Below are positions 10,154 through 22,156 of a stretch of 64,000 nucleotides of DNA, piece by piece. The stretch is from assembly GCF_030867095.1 (NCBI RefSeq), contig NC_081824.1, positions 349,282,203-349,346,202 on the forward strand, read 5' to 3'. This stretch comes from Alligator mississippiensis. Lineage: Eukaryota > Chordata > Crocodylia > Alligatoridae. Position 1 is the first letter of the stretch, and every line of letters begins with the position of its first letter. The notes beneath the pieces are model-generated. The model searched no databases. It was not told where the DNA came from and saw only the letters and a list, made by a program, of their open reading frames with translations. Made by a program: the position numbers and the translations under genes.

Positions 10154-10378
10154 TCAACTTCTTCCCCTTGCAGCCTTCTTGACCCCTTGCCACCAGTTAT
10201 AAATAGCCAGGGGTTCCTCCCCCATGATGTGCAAGAAGACTGAGGATCTGATTTTGTCATTTTTCTCTTCTGCCCCTGTGGCTGCTAAGTACCACTCAGA
10301 CTTTTGTCTGAATGCCCTCCAGGTCTCTGCTGTATTGCCTGACATCAGAAGGGCAGGTGGAGGTTGCAAAACATCCAT
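10154..10378 (-). pseudogene. Ty3/Gypsy-like gag fossil fragment
   Basis: The start of the frame resembles the N-terminal part of Gag from Ty3/Gypsy-type elements, with a run of PPALLMSGNTAETWRAFRQ followed by a WYLAATGAEEK stretch, then FLHIMGEEPLAIYN. This is a fossil fragment only. Neither a polymerase region nor a paired LTR was recognised nearby. A ~120 bp repeat just upstream in its own direction (10468-10590) may belong to its LTR or leader. Confidence 0.6.
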
Positions 10379-10384
10379 GACTAA

Positions 10385-10858
10385 TTGTCCTATTAACTAA
10401 CTGCTCAAGCAAATCATTTACAAAGGCCCTTGTCCTTTCATGGGGCTGCATTGCTCCACTTATTCTCCTGTAGACCCATGGTCTCTGACTAACTAGCTAC
10501 TCCCTAATTGATGGACCATGTCCCAATTCCCAACTTTTATAAATTAGAGAATGGCTTCAAATTGTAACTTTTATCATTACACAGATTCCACCATTTTGAA
10601 GCATTCTTGCCATATAAACAGTCCTAGGTCCAGAAACCTGAGCCTCCTTGCCCAGCTGGTTCTCCCAAGAAGCAGGCAACCAGGGAGCCAATTGTCCCAG
10701 GAATCTGTGTTTCCTGGACTGAAGACACTCTACATGCCTCAAAGTATCAGACCCTGGAAGCCAAGTTACTGCTGAGTGAAAGTGACATGACTCTTGACCT
10801 TCAAGCTGCCCATAACTGCCATTCAATGGTGGGCAGCAATTAAATTGACACACATTAT
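10385..10858 (-). other. Possible LTR or leader region of the gag fossil
   Basis: This sits directly 5' of the gag fossil on the same strand. It contains the ~120 bp block shared with 8010-8135. A TGTGTCAATTTAATT sequence in complement at about 10858 could be the LTR start. Pairing with a second LTR was not found, so the call stays tentative. Its reading frames are not considered genes. Confidence 0.3.
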
Positions 10859-10899
10859 GTCACTTTCACTAAGAAGTTTCTGGGGGCCAGAATAAAATA

Positions 10900-12130
10900 T
10901 TATGTTTTAGAAATGCCATGTGTCAGCATTGCCAAAAGTCATTTTTCGGAATTTCTATTCTAACATTGCAAAATTTCTGGCAAAAGTCTCACAAGCTCCT
11001 GAGGTTTGGCCAATTCTAGTTTCTAGCCCAAATGGTTGTGGAAGAAAGCTTGAAAATACAAATAAAGGTTACAGCACTGTAGGGCAAATAAAAAAATACC
11101 CCAAAATACTGTTAAAAATATTAAATTTAGAGGTGACTTTTTTCAGCCTAGACTCATTTTGGATAGTTTGTGATGGATGACAATAGAAGTAGCAGAGTAG
11201 GAAAAAGAATATTTTGAAAAAGTTAGATTTGAGGAAACAAGCATTTGAACTTTTCAAGGTTTGAGCAGACCAAACTACCAAGTCTAAATTTCTTTCATAA
11301 GCAATAAAGAATATTCTTCAGAATTCTGAGTTGCAGTGAATTTGACACTCTGGACAGGCTAAGATGTGAATTTGACACATTCTAATTATTGTACTTCAAA
11401 TTTGGCATTGTAGAGGAAATCACAATTAAAACTAGGCACAGGTTTTTGTGTGCATTGATTTGAAGGACATGTGAAATATCCAAAAACTGTATTTCAGAAA
11501 CTGTAATTATCAAAAAGCATGTTTTAGATCAATGTATTATTCATGCCAAGTTGTCCAGGGCCTTGCTAAATCTATATCTCACCTTGATGCTATAAATTCA
11601 GAAGAGGTGCAGCCAGATAATTAGCATATGCATTCCAGGATAGCAAAACAATTTTGCATTTTTACAGTGATTGAATAATTGCTCTGAGAAGTGCAAATGC
11701 CTGGAGGTAAAATAACATTGCTATGCACAAGAAAGTGCATTATTTTTTTACAGCTGTATTATCAGTTTCCACAATAGTCTTGTTATTCACACTAACAGCA
11801 AATGATGAAACGTATATGTCATTGTAAACAAGGGGTAAAATCCTGACCCCTTTCAAGTCAATTGCAAAGGCTTTAATGAGGGTCCAAGATTTCAACCCAA
11901 TAATTCTGCTTACAGCTAAAGGCATAAAACATGAGGGGAATGCTGTCAGTTACCTAATACCCAAAATGTTACATTTGGAGAACTAAAAAATAGATGTAGG
12001 TTCACAAAGCCTAATTTGAATAGAAGTGTTGTATTGTACACTATTGTATTTTTTATTTTATTTGAATACAGGGTTATTTTTTTTAATTAAATGATTGTCC
12101 CCAGAGTAATAGAAAACTAACCAGATCTTC
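10900..12130. other. AT-rich intergenic sequence
   Basis: No gene is supported. Low-complexity AT-rich stretches and short frames only. Confidence 0.5.
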
Positions 12131-13330
12131 ATTTTGCAAGAACACCTCCCACGTGGGCATCCTAACAGCAGCAGCATGCAGCTGCCAGCTGGGCTGTGCC
12201 ATGGCCAGAACAGGGGGGTGGGCAGGGTAGAATAGAGCCCCCTTACCTCGTGGGCCACCCTAAGCTACCCCATCTGGGGCAATGAGGGGAGCCAAGCTGG
12301 GCTGGGCCTGCAAGGCAAGGGATCTCCATTCCTCACACCCCCCCACCCCAGCTCTGGCCATGGCAAAGCCCAGCTGGCAGCTACTGAGCTGGCAGCTGTG
12401 TGCTGCTACTGTCAAAGGATTGTGCAGGGGTGAAGGAAGGGAGTTTCCCACCTCACAGGCCTGGCCCAGCTCCTTCCAATATCCCAGTCGGGGTAGCTGG
12501 GAGGGCCTGCAAAGGATAGGGGCATCCTTCCCTCACTTCCCCTCCTCCCCCCAGCCCAAGCCTCTTGACAATGGCAGTATGCTGGCATGGAAGATGCCTG
12601 TGTAGGACTTATTTTATTGCAGAGAAGCTGCTGCCACATGGTTCCTGACAGAATGGGACCTTGATCCAATGGAAAGGAGACCAAGACAACTGGGGATCTC
12701 ATCCTGCTGCAGCCTTCATCTGCCTTCACAGCTGTTGAGGTTCTAACATCTTCTGCTTGCTCTGCCATTGAGGACTTGTAGATACATAGCTGGGGGCTGG
12801 GCAGGCTTATTATAGTGATGCCCTGTATTTGCCATGTCACAACACTGGCAAAGGATATATGTGGCTCTTCAGGAGGAAGACAATTGTCATCTGCTGTCCT
12901 CATCACATCCTGGTGGTGCTACTGCTGCTTGGTCCACAACTACTTATTTGCCAGAGCTACCCCTCCTTATTTCACAGCTAACCTTCCCTGAAGGTCATTC
13001 TGCTATCCACCACCTGTGGATATGCTGGGTAACAGTACAGCTCTGCCCCTCAGAGCAGCAGCACACAGCTGCCAACTTAATTTTGCCATGGCCAGAGCTG
13101 GAGATGGGGGGGAGGCTCATGAGAGTGGTGGTTCGACAATCTCCTGGGCGGTTGCTGGAGCACTTCTACCTGCTGACCAGGGATAATGCAGGCAGGATCA
13201 AGCCTTCTTCTCAACCCAGAATGTCTGTTGGGGGGGCAGGGAGGGGACAGGGAGCAGGGCTCTAGCTTATGGTGTTTTGTGTAAAGCGCCATGAGTTAGA
13301 GCACCTCCCCTAAACATCTGTAGGCACCCT
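12131..13330. mobile_element. GC-rich repeat block with a DNA-transposon-like right end
   Basis: A GC-rich island in AT-rich surroundings. Several phrases recur inside it: CAGCTGCCAGCTGGGCT-like blocks near 12180, 12370 and 13070, each followed by GCCATGGCCAGAGC-like text. The right end in complement (GGGTGCCTACAGATGTTTAG) looks like a transposon terminus. The left end was not resolved. The 107-, 143- and 164-codon frames here overlap on both strands and look like compositional artefacts. Confidence 0.4.
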
Positions 13331-13362
13331 CAGAATTTCATTAAACAAAAAAAGTATATGTT

Positions 13363-14394
13363 TTGCTGCTACAGAAGCATAGAAAAGGTTTGCAAAGAAA
13401 AAACCTAAAGACTCCTAAAACAAAAGATAGTAGATCTCCTATCTCCTATCTCCATCTCGTGGTAGATGGGTCGGTCTCGACCTGGAAGGGTGTGGGCAGT
13501 GGGGTCCCGCAGGGTTCGGTCCTTGGACCGATACTCTTTAATGTCTTCATCAGCGACTTGGACGTGGGAGTGAAATGTACTCTGTCCAAGTTTGCAGATG
13601 ACACAAAGCTATGGGGAGAAGTGGACACGCCGGAGGGCAGGGAACAGCTGCAGGCAGACCTGGATACGCTGGACAAGTGGGCAGAAAACAACAGGATGCA
13701 GTTCAACAAGGAGAAATGCAAAGTGCTGCACCTAGGGAGGAAAAATGTCCAGCACACCTACAGCCTAGGGAATGACCTGCTGGGTGGCACAGAGGTGGAA
13801 AGGGATCTTGGAGTCCTAGTGGACTCCAAGATGAACATGAGCCGGCAGTGTGACGAAGCCATCAGAAAAGCCAATGGCACTTTATCGTGCATCAGCAGAT
13901 GCATGACAAATAGCTCCAGGGAGGTGATACTTCCCCTCTATGGGGCGTTGGTCAGACCGCAGTTGGAGTACTGCGTGCAATTCTGGGCGCCACACTTCAA
14001 GAAGGATGCGGATAACCTGGAGAGGGTACAGCGAAGGGCAACTCGTATGGTCAAGGGCCTGCAGACCAAGCCCTACGAGGAGAGACTAGAGAAACTGGAC
14101 CTTTTCAGCCTCCGCAAGAGAAGGTTGAGAGGCGACCTTGTGGCTGCCTATAAGTTCATCACGGGGGCACAGAAGGGAATTGGTGAGGATTTATTCACCA
14201 AGGCGCCCCCGGGGGTTACAAGAAACAATGGCCACAAGCTAGCAGAGAGCAGATTTAGACTGGACATTAGGAAGAACTTCTTCACAGTTCGAGTGGCCAA
14301 GGTCTGGAACGGGCTCCCAAGGGAGGTGGTGCTCTCCCCTACCCTGGGGGTCTTCAAGAGGAGGTTAGATGAGTATCTAGCTGGGGTCATCTAG
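13363..14394 (+). pseudogene. CR1 ORF2 C-terminal fragment, open frame
   Basis: The frame is 343 residues, of which about the first 32 are host flank read by chance. From there it is uninterrupted CR1 reverse transcriptase: GVPQGSVLGP near 47, intact catalytic FADD at 77-80, ERDLGVLVDSKMNMSRQCD, YGALVRPQLEYC and the C-terminal RRLDEYLAGVI. No stops or shifts interrupt the CR1 part, which supports a fairly recent insertion. Motif A and everything upstream are missing, so it cannot act on its own. Confidence 0.93.
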
Positions 14395-14490
14395 ACCCAG
14401 CACTCTTTCCTGCTTATGCAGGGGGTCGGACTTGATGATCTATTGAGGTCCCTTCCGACCCTAACATCTATGAATCTATGAATCTATGAA
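13457..14490 (+). mobile_element. CR1 LINE, 5'-truncated, young-looking
   Basis: The copy starts abruptly at TCGTGGTAGATGG and ends in the CR1 tail with ATGAATCT repeated three times. It is 1.03 kb long and close to the copies at 4.2 and 35.3 kb. Its insertion point follows a short TCTCCTATCTCCTATCTCC repeat. Because the 3' tail and the whole C-terminal frame are clean, it is one of the youngest insertions in the window. Confidence 0.95.
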
Positions 14491-14616
14491 AAGTCAGGAA
14501 AACACATCTTTAAAAAATCTTGTATTTTTAAGGGACTCATGATTATTGAATGCTTGGCATATTGAGTCTGTTATTTTTTCCTTCCACTGAAGGGCTGGTC
14601 CTTATGCAGTATAGTA

Positions 14617-14815
14617 CAGTGGTTCTCAACCTTGTTAAACTCAAGGAACCCTTTGGAAAATACCAGCTTTTGAGTTTTCACTCATTTTTTGACTGTGGAA
14701 AAATACGAAAACAATTTTTCTGTTGCAATGAACTCAAAAAGACCACAACAGATCCAAATGTTTTTGACATTATGAATACGTGTTTGAAATCCCTGGGTTT
14801 ATCTTATGAATAGGG
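14617..14815 (+). mobile_element. hAT-type element, one end (CAGTGGTTCTCAACC)
   Basis: It starts with CAGTGGTTCTCAACC, a terminus typical of vertebrate hAT/Charlie-type non-autonomous elements. The body (AACTCAAGGAACCCTTTGG ...) matches, in complement, the copies at 27185-27515 and 55960-56170 (GCATTTTCCAAGGGG..., AACAGAAGAAT...). The right terminus is not present next to it, so the copy is partial. Confidence 0.65.
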
Positions 14816-14920
14816 ATCTACCTAAGTCATGCCAGAAGTGCACTGTGCAACAGCTGCTTTAACCTTGCTCTTTTTGCCACGTGTCCCCCCCCACCACTAC
14901 TGTTAATTGGCGGAGAGGCC

Positions 14921-15921
14921 TGTCACAGGCCAGCTGGGCACTGTGAGTATATCAATTTAGCCACTGGGCTGTTTGGTTCAGGATCGAGGAGGCAGAGTTG
15001 GGAGTAAAGCAATGGCAAATTTATTACACACACACACAACAGTTAACAGAAAGATAAATGCAATAAGCAGATAATGCAGTATTAAAGAGCTAATAGTAAA
15101 TAATAACACCAGATAATAACAACAGATAAATAGATCGATCTCTTGCAAGCTAGCTGGGCACTGCGAGGGTATCAGCCCCTGGGCTGTTTAAAACAACAGG
15201 TAGACAGACATGGGTTGGCAACTTATCGATAGTCCCTCAATGCCAGGTGCGCGCCAGGTGATTTCAGCAAAGTCAGGCATCCCCGATCGATGCTGTCAGA
15301 GGGATTACCAGGGAAGATCTCTTGATCAGGATCTGATCCTCACTCACATGGGGAGTATGGGGTCCGGGCGTGGAACAGCAGTGACCGTTCTGTTCCCTCC
15401 TTCCTGTTGGTCACCTGACACATACGCTTTTTATACCTAGTCTTATGCTATTCTGTTGGCTTTAGAGTCACTCACAATCTTGCCCTATAGCTGTTACCCT
15501 ATGGGATTAAAAAGTGTTAAAAATTATTATGAAAGGTTACTACCCAAACTTGGGTTTATCCAATAAGCAAATTACGATGCAGCATCTTCAGGTTTGAAAT
15601 TAACATTTCTCCACCTAAATCCAACCCTCTTAGATCTCGCTGACTATGCTTTTTTTGAGATGTGTTTTCCTGGAATGTGCTGGGTAGACCAGGCGGTTGA
15701 ATCCAGTTTTTATTATCATCAAGGCTAAACTCTGAGCTAAAAACCGTTAGGTCAGCTAATCTTACAGCTATAGCTTTGTCTTTGAGGCTTAGTTTCATGA
15801 ACAGTTATAAGTTACATTTGTGGGTTACAAACTTACAAGCTTTATATTAGACAAAAATTCCAAATGCCTCTAAGAAGCACATATTTATTGCTTATTAATC
15901 TTTTTGGTTCTGGCTGTCACA
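14921..15921 (-). mobile_element. Probable solo LTR fossil (minus strand)
   Basis: Read on the minus strand this 1.0 kb block starts TGTGACAGCC and ends CCTGTGACA, as an LTR would. It holds a strong TATA box (GGTATAAAAAGC, near 15428-15440) and a poly(A) signal AATAAA near 15020. The edges carry the same CTGTCACAGG sequence in direct orientation, which could instead be a target duplication, so the limits are uncertain by about 10 bases. An internal ~45 bp direct repeat (CTGGGCACTG...GGGCTGTTT) lies at about 14932 and 15152. No coding region accompanies it. The family is not identified. Confidence 0.5.
15026..15039 (+). repeat. (AC)n microsatellite
   Basis: Seven AC units inside the probable LTR, right next to the AATAAA signal on the other strand. 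Confidence 0.8.
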
Positions 15922-16179
15922 GGGGCCCCGGTGCCACTGCTGCTTACCACTTAGTGCTGGTCAGCCAGGAGGCAAAAACTGTGGATTTAAATATATTGCA
16001 GTTTTGGCCTCCCCCGCAATCAGCAGCAAGTGGCAGGGCCTCCAGGGCCACTTGACCAATCAGTGGCAGGGCGAAAGAGGGATGCACAGCAGAAGAGGAA
16101 GATTAAAGGAGCCCTGGATATAAATCATGATTGCACACCTGAAGTGCTAAGAATTTATGGCACCTTGTGGCCTTGAATG

Positions 16180-18060
16180 GATCTCAAGGCGCTCCAGAGT
16201 ACCTCAGCACTAGTCAAGAATCACCAAAATAGTATATTCCAGCCTTTCTTCCCTCATATCCTGCCATGGAATTTAATCAAAACAGGCACTTTACCATTGC
16301 TAAAACATATCCCTTCTACTTTACTCAGGGAGGCTTTCTGTAGAATGTCTTTTTACTCTACAGTGGTATTGCAATTAGTTTATTATGGATAAAGGATAAG
16401 TAAAAAGTTATTACTTATGTCCAGGTGCAGTTATCCACCAGTGTGCAATCTATTTTCTTTAGAAATGTTGCAGTTTGTTTGCAGATCCTCTGCAAATTGC
16501 TTTTCAGTCTTAAACCCCAATCCTGCAAATATTTACAAACATTATTGTATGCATTAATATCCCCTTTGTCTTCATGTACATGTAATTAAACATATCCATA
16601 TAAGTATGTAAGTAAATATGTATATGTATATAAAAGTATGTATAGAAAGTTGCAAGTGTTTAAACTATTTGTAGAATCAGTGTCCTAAACAGGAAGAATA
16701 TTTTCTATTATAGACTCTGTATCATATTTGCAAAAAGCCATTCCAACTCCATGTACTCAGAGGGAACCAAAGAGTATTCATATATGCAATATAGTGGATG
16801 AAAAGAAAATATATTTTCACATTCACAGTGCCACCAACCTTTTATGCACTAGCTGTTTAATAAGAAAGAATTTATATTACCTTTTCAGTATCAAAGTAAT
16901 GCATCTGAAGATTAGAGGCAACAACTGTAATCACACAATCCCAATATTAGGTTCCTAAACATTGATTTAATTCTTCAAAGGTGCCAATAAGTAGGCACCC
17001 ATATTTCCTAGCAAAGAAAATAGGACTCATGAATGCACAGTACTACAGATCATATGACCACTTTTAAGGTGGCTACTTTCAAATATGTTTAGCCAATCAC
17101 ACACTAACATAGCTATCAGTACAAAAACATAAAATGGTTGAAGATACAGAACTGAAATAATTGCTCTTTCTGCTTATTTGCTCCTTTCAAAATAGCATAT
17201 GACTTGTTAGGGGCCTGTATAAGGTATCTTGACTAATGTATTTTGTTCTAAACAGCATAAATAAAATAAATAGCAGAAATAGTCCCTCTTTACTATGTAT
17301 CACACAGGCAAAAATAGCATATATCATCTTTAATATGTCTGTGGGGTAAAAGTTTTCAATTAACCTGTTGGTTTATCAGCTGAGAAATGGTAATTTAAGA
17401 TTCTGATATAAAAATACTAATGAACACAGGAGCAGGATGATTTTTTATTTACTTATTAGTTCACTCTGCTGTTTGTAGATGTTAAAAAAAATTAAAATCA
17501 CACTTAACCAAATAAAGAAGCACATTACTTTGACTGGGCTCTGCAGCATCTGTATAGACTGAGCATTCCAGCAGGTCTTTTTGCTGCTTTTGGTAAAGCT
17601 AATTCAATCAGTTAATAGATAGAAGTGCCAAAATATCCCTACTAAAGCACCCGATCTATACAGATGGTGGGCAACCCAGGTCCAACTAAGGTGTTGCCTC
17701 TTGTGGGCATGCGAGGGGCTCACCACAGAAACACACCAAGTTTAAAGTAAAGCACCAGTTTGGGAGCATTTTTTTAACATCTGCAAGCAGCCTTTGAAGT
17801 TCTGATTAGTGGCCTGAAAGCCCATAAAAGAAGACCAACCTATTTATTTCAGTGGAATCAAAATCTACCTCATTCTGATACATTGTTATTGAGCAGTTTT
17901 GAATGTTAATAACATTACATGTCACCCAAACCAGTTGTGTCATTTGTATATGGAAGACTTTGAGAACAGGTACTTAAAACCAGAAAAGCTGGTGCCACAC
18001 TTAAAACCCAAAGGGTAAGAAATGGGCTTAGAATATTGCAAATGATCTACACATTGAGAA
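16180..18060. other. AT-rich intergenic sequence
   Basis: No gene is supported. Around 16.56-16.64 kb there is a loose TATGTATATGTAAG-type simple repeat. Short frames are shadows of AT-rich sequence. Confidence 0.5.
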
Positions 18061-18078
18061 CTGCTAGCAAAGCAAGGA

Positions 18079-18260
18079 CAAACTACAACAAATATTTTGG
18101 TACATTTGGGGTGCTGTTGTAGGCCTGATAGTCCAGGAAAAAGGCAAGAGGCAAGGATTTTTGTGGGTGATATATTTTATTGGAAAAACTGAATAGTTGG
18201 GGGGGTATAGGCAAGCTTTCAGGTACCCTTCCTCAGAGAGAAGCAAATACAACAGAGTTA
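18079..18260 (-). repeat. Interspersed repeat, 'CTGA-GAAG' family
   Basis: In complement it reads CTCTCTGAGGAAGGGTACC, GAAAGCTTGCCTATACC, CAACTATTCAGTTTTTCC, AATAAAATATATCACCCAC. This is the same order of blocks as the copy at 19575-19690. An unclassified reptile interspersed repeat. Confidence 0.6.
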
Positions 18261-18559
18261 AATGTCATATTCTTCTTCACAGAAACATGCAATATGCTTT
18301 ATATTTAAGCTATTTTTAAATATTATGTCAAGCACTCAAAAGTTAGGGAATGTCAGCTTTAGGGTTTTCTTGCCAATTGCTTGGTAATTCACTCTTACTC
18401 TTCCTGATAAAAAATCATAGCTGCAACCCCATTGCAAAATTATATGCCAAATTTGGCCTGAACTTGCAAAAACATTTCCCTTCCCTATTCTGTAATCAGC
18501 ATTAAACCATTTAAAAAAAAAAAAGAAATTGCCTAGTCATATGGAGAAAGAGTTTGGAA

Positions 18560-18725
18560 ACTGTGTAAACAGCCTTTCTTGTAGCTGACAGTGTTGGAGT
18601 GATAGTGCAACAAATACGTGAGAGGCAAGGATTCTTGTGGTTGATATTTTTTATTGACCAACTGCACGGGTGTGACACACTTAGACAAGTTTCCAGATGC
18701 AACGTACTCTTCTTCTTCGAAATCC
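18560..18725 (-). repeat. Interspersed repeat, 'CTGA-GAAG' family
   Basis: In complement it shares the blocks GCAGTTGGTCAATAAAAAAT, ATCAACCACAAGAATCC and TTGCCTCTC with the copy at 18079-18260. It is more diverged at its start. The frames of 69-105 codons across it are not genes. Confidence 0.55.
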
Positions 18726-19574
18726 TGACTGGACCATCCCATACTTTAACATGCTTGGATTTCTCAGATTTACTTATCTTTGTCTCTGAAAATTCTGAGT
18801 CTGTAATGCTTGATTTCTTTAACACCACGTAATGTCTTTTGTTCTAAATTACTCACATATCCTGTCAACCTTAACTCCATGTTAATAAAATGTTATATGA
18901 GAATTGTCAGAGGGTTAATGTATGGTGGGTGTGATGATTACAATGAACGTGTGACTCACTACAGCGTCTTTTATTTATGGGGTTGAGGGTTACACAGTGG
19001 GACATCTAGAAAGAAAGAAAGACAATTTGCAAATTAAATACTGTACAAAGAATAGCATCTCACAGGAGGTTACAGCAATGAATTAGTTGGATCTCTGGGG
19101 AGGTGTTTTGGGGGTTTTTTGTTTGTTTTTTACAACCATGTTCTCACTCCTTTAGTGCATTTTCAATCTTCAGTATGTTTTTCTTTCTTAGTCACAGTCA
19201 ATTCCCTCCTTTTTTGCAGAGGCATGTTCTCTCTACTGTTTGCCAAAATAAAATCAGTTAAATAAAAATCATATATTAGGGAGTGGTTTAGTGTTTGTCT
19301 CAACCTCCTGGATACTAAAAATCATGGACTAAATATAGACATTGGATTTATGACACATTATAACCTGCCTGACATCTGACTCCCCAGGTATCTCTCCACT
19401 TCCATCCCCCTTCTCTCTCTTCCCCCCCACCCTCCCCAGCCTGTCTCTCACCCATTGACTCCTCAACCTACATTTTCACTGACTACCTGTCTTGTATGCA
19501 TACCAACCCAGCCACTGGCTTCTTTACTTTTCATTCCATCCAGGAAGAGCACACACCAACTGCTGAAACTTCCT

Positions 19575-19690
19575 TAGCCTGACGAAGGGTTTTTGAACCC
19601 GAAAGCTTGCTTAATAATTATTTTCCAACTATTTGGGTTGGTCTAATAAAAGATATCAGATTCACCCAAGGAACTTTGTCTGCCTATGTC
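19575..19690 (+). repeat. Interspersed repeat, 'CTGA-GAAG' family
   Basis: The best-preserved copy: CCTGACGAAGGG, TTTTTGAACCCGAAAGC, CCAACTATTTGGGTTGG, TCTAATAAAAGATATCAG, then a CACCCAAGGAACTTTG stretch. The first part can fold into a short stem (GGGTTTTTGAACCC). Class not certain. Confidence 0.65.
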
Positions 19691-20343
19691 TCTAAATATG
19701 ACAGCCATTGGTGGGAGCATTCACGTCTATGGTCAGTCACTGCTGAAGTGATTGTGCTCCTGTATCTTCCTTCAAATACCCTATTAGGCTGATTTACTGA
19801 TCTGCTTTTATGGTCTTTTTCCTCAGCTTCCAAAGCTGTGAACCACTGTCTGGGTTAGTACTCCTGCCAGATCTCAGCTAGTGTATGTAAATTGGTGCCA
19901 CTCCATTGAAGTCAAGCTAATACACAAACCCTGCAAGGACCAATGTCTTGATATATTACTTTAATGAATTAAGACATATTTTTTTCTCTCAGCAACTTCT
20001 GCAGTCTCTCTCCCATAAGCATTACCACAAGGAGAAGAAAAAAAGAAAGCAGCACTGAAGACGCAGAGTTTCAGTCTCCTGTCAAACTGGATTGTCTACA
20101 ATTACTCTGTATTGTACCCTCAGTGGAAGATGGCATGGGGAGGAATGGCGGGGGTCACAGAAAGGGTGAATTTAAACAATCTTTTCCTCCTCCAAATTTT
20201 AGTTTAGTGCAGGGTACTGGTGCAGCTCCTAGAGTAAACATGAACAGTATCTGGTTGTTCTTATTTATAATATCCAATGTTGCCTTTGAGCTTCTAGGCA
20301 GCCATGCCAGAGTCCCACCTAACACCTCCATAGCCCTCTACAT

Positions 20344-20699
20344 CAATGTTTCCCAAAGGTTGTGCTGTGGCCCACCAGTGTGCTAAAAAAATGGGCTGAT
20401 GAGGCCCTAGCTATGCTGGCTCTCTGAAGCTGGACTGGGCCCCTGCCAGGCCAAGTCTCTGCAATTGATTGGGGCCAGGCTGGGACTCTGGGCAGGCTGG
20501 CCCTGCATGCAGGGTCAAACCTCAGCTGTATCGGTGAAGGGATCAGGCCCCAGATGGGCCAGTACTGAGCAGAGGGACTGGGCCCTGAGTGGGCCAGCAC
20601 TGCATGCAGAATCAGACCCACAGACCAGTGAGCGAAGTGTGCCACCAATTTGAATCCAGAAAAAGCATGCCCCACAGATCAACAGTTTAGGAAACACTG
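20344..20699. mobile_element. hAT-like MITE
   Basis: The left end CAATGTTTCCCAAAGG pairs with the complement of the right end, CAGTGTTTCCTAAACTG. The interior is GC-rich with repeated GGGCC / CAGCACTG phrases. No clean 8-bp duplication was found, so the family call rests on the ends. Frames of 62-110 codons inside overlap on both strands and are not genes. Confidence 0.6.
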
Positions 20700-20879
20700 C
20701 ATGGTAGAGACTCCCCATATATATCCTTTTACCCAACCTTGTCCAATTTCAGAATTCCTGCTTTGGGGCTCAGCAGTGGAGTAGATCTGCCAGCTGTGGA
20801 GCTTCTATGTTCTAAATAAACCACCAGAGAGCAATATTAATGATTTCTATAAGTGTGACATAGTCATGGATGAGGCTCC

Positions 20880-21850
20880 TGTTGTGGTAGGTGCAGCAGA
20901 AATAATGATCAAATCCCTGTTCCAAACAGCTTACAATCTAAGACAAAAAAAATCAGATGGACACAGACAGATGGGTGAATGAAAAGTCTTGGTCAGCATG
21001 ATAGACAAGCAGTTTCAGTGCACCAGCTGTTTAATCATTATCAAGTTTTTTTGAAGACAAAGGAATATGTTGAGGAGGGATTTGAAATAACTCAGCAAAG
21101 TGGTTATGTGGATATTTATGGAGAGCTCTCCCCAAGTGGGTGGAAGAAAACATGCTATTACTTCCCTAAAAATGTAACATGGGTGAGAGATGCTAGCTCA
21201 CTATCCCTTCAGCAATAGTTATTAACTTCTCAATAGTGAAGGATAGATGGTAGCTAGAGTGGATCCATAAAAGGCCCTGAATGTGAGAATAAGAATATCA
21301 TGTTTAATGGGACAGAATAGAGAGAACAAGATGGGATGAAAACAAGTTAGGAAAATGATCTATATTTACCATTCTAAATGGATATCAGCAATTGCATTTG
21401 TTGAAGACAAGGAAAAGATATTTGCAATAACCGAGATATGATATTATGAGAGCCTGGACAAGAGATTTAGTGTGGATGGTTGGGATAGAGTTGTTAACAT
21501 TGTTACATAGATGTACTCAATGCATAGTCTGGATGTGAAAACCGAAAAAGAAGTTTGAGTTGAAGATGATCCCCAGGTTATTGATCTGAGTGATAAGCAG
21601 GATGATAGTGTTGTCCAGAGTGATTGAGGACAAGATAGGGAACAGGGCTTGAGGAGAAAGACCAAGTTCCATTTTGGTATCCGTAGCTTGAGCTGGAGCT
21701 GTGGACATGGAGATGTCGAAGAAATTTGTCAAGGTTTTAATTCATATAGAAAAAGATAGTTCTGGAGCAGAGAGGTAGACCAAGGAGAGAAGATAGTTAA
21801 ATATGTGTTCATGGAAATTACCTAGAGCAGTGATACTCAGCCAGGGTACC
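20880..21850. other. Degraded purine-rich repeat, unclassified
   Basis: A run with many GAAGATG, GGACAAGA and GTGGATGG phrases, of the sort seen in old interspersed repeats. A phrase like CAAACAGCTTACAATCTAAG near 20.93 kb is common in amniote ancient repeats. A hAT-like end, CAGTGATACTCAGCC, occurs at about 21828. No gene is supported, although an 79-codon frame (20979-21218) is open. Confidence 0.4.
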
Positions 21851-22156
21851 GTGGAGAAGGGAAATAGGATGATAATTGAAGAGAAAGTGGGATCTATCTA
21901 AACCCCATAATTATGGTGTCCTACTCCCTCTACTGATAATTCCATCCACACATTCTGCATTCTTTTTATGTAACAAGTGACAACTATCATACAAATTTAA
22001 TGTTGTTATTTTATTCTTGTACATCCCCATCTCTAGTCATTGATACCTGCCACATTAAATGCTGTTAATCTGTGACAAATTATGATCCAGGCATTTGACA
22101 ATACTTAGTGCAGTTAAATTATGACCTTAATGAAAACAGAACTTGTACTAAATTAG

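Noticed and set aside
12282-13292. Frames of 107, 143 and 164 codons
   Set aside because: They lie on opposite strands over the same GC-rich repeat. No domains, and no splice or start context.
20979-21218. 79-codon frame as a possible host exon
   Set aside because: No convincing splice sites at its edges, and the surroundings look like a degraded repeat.
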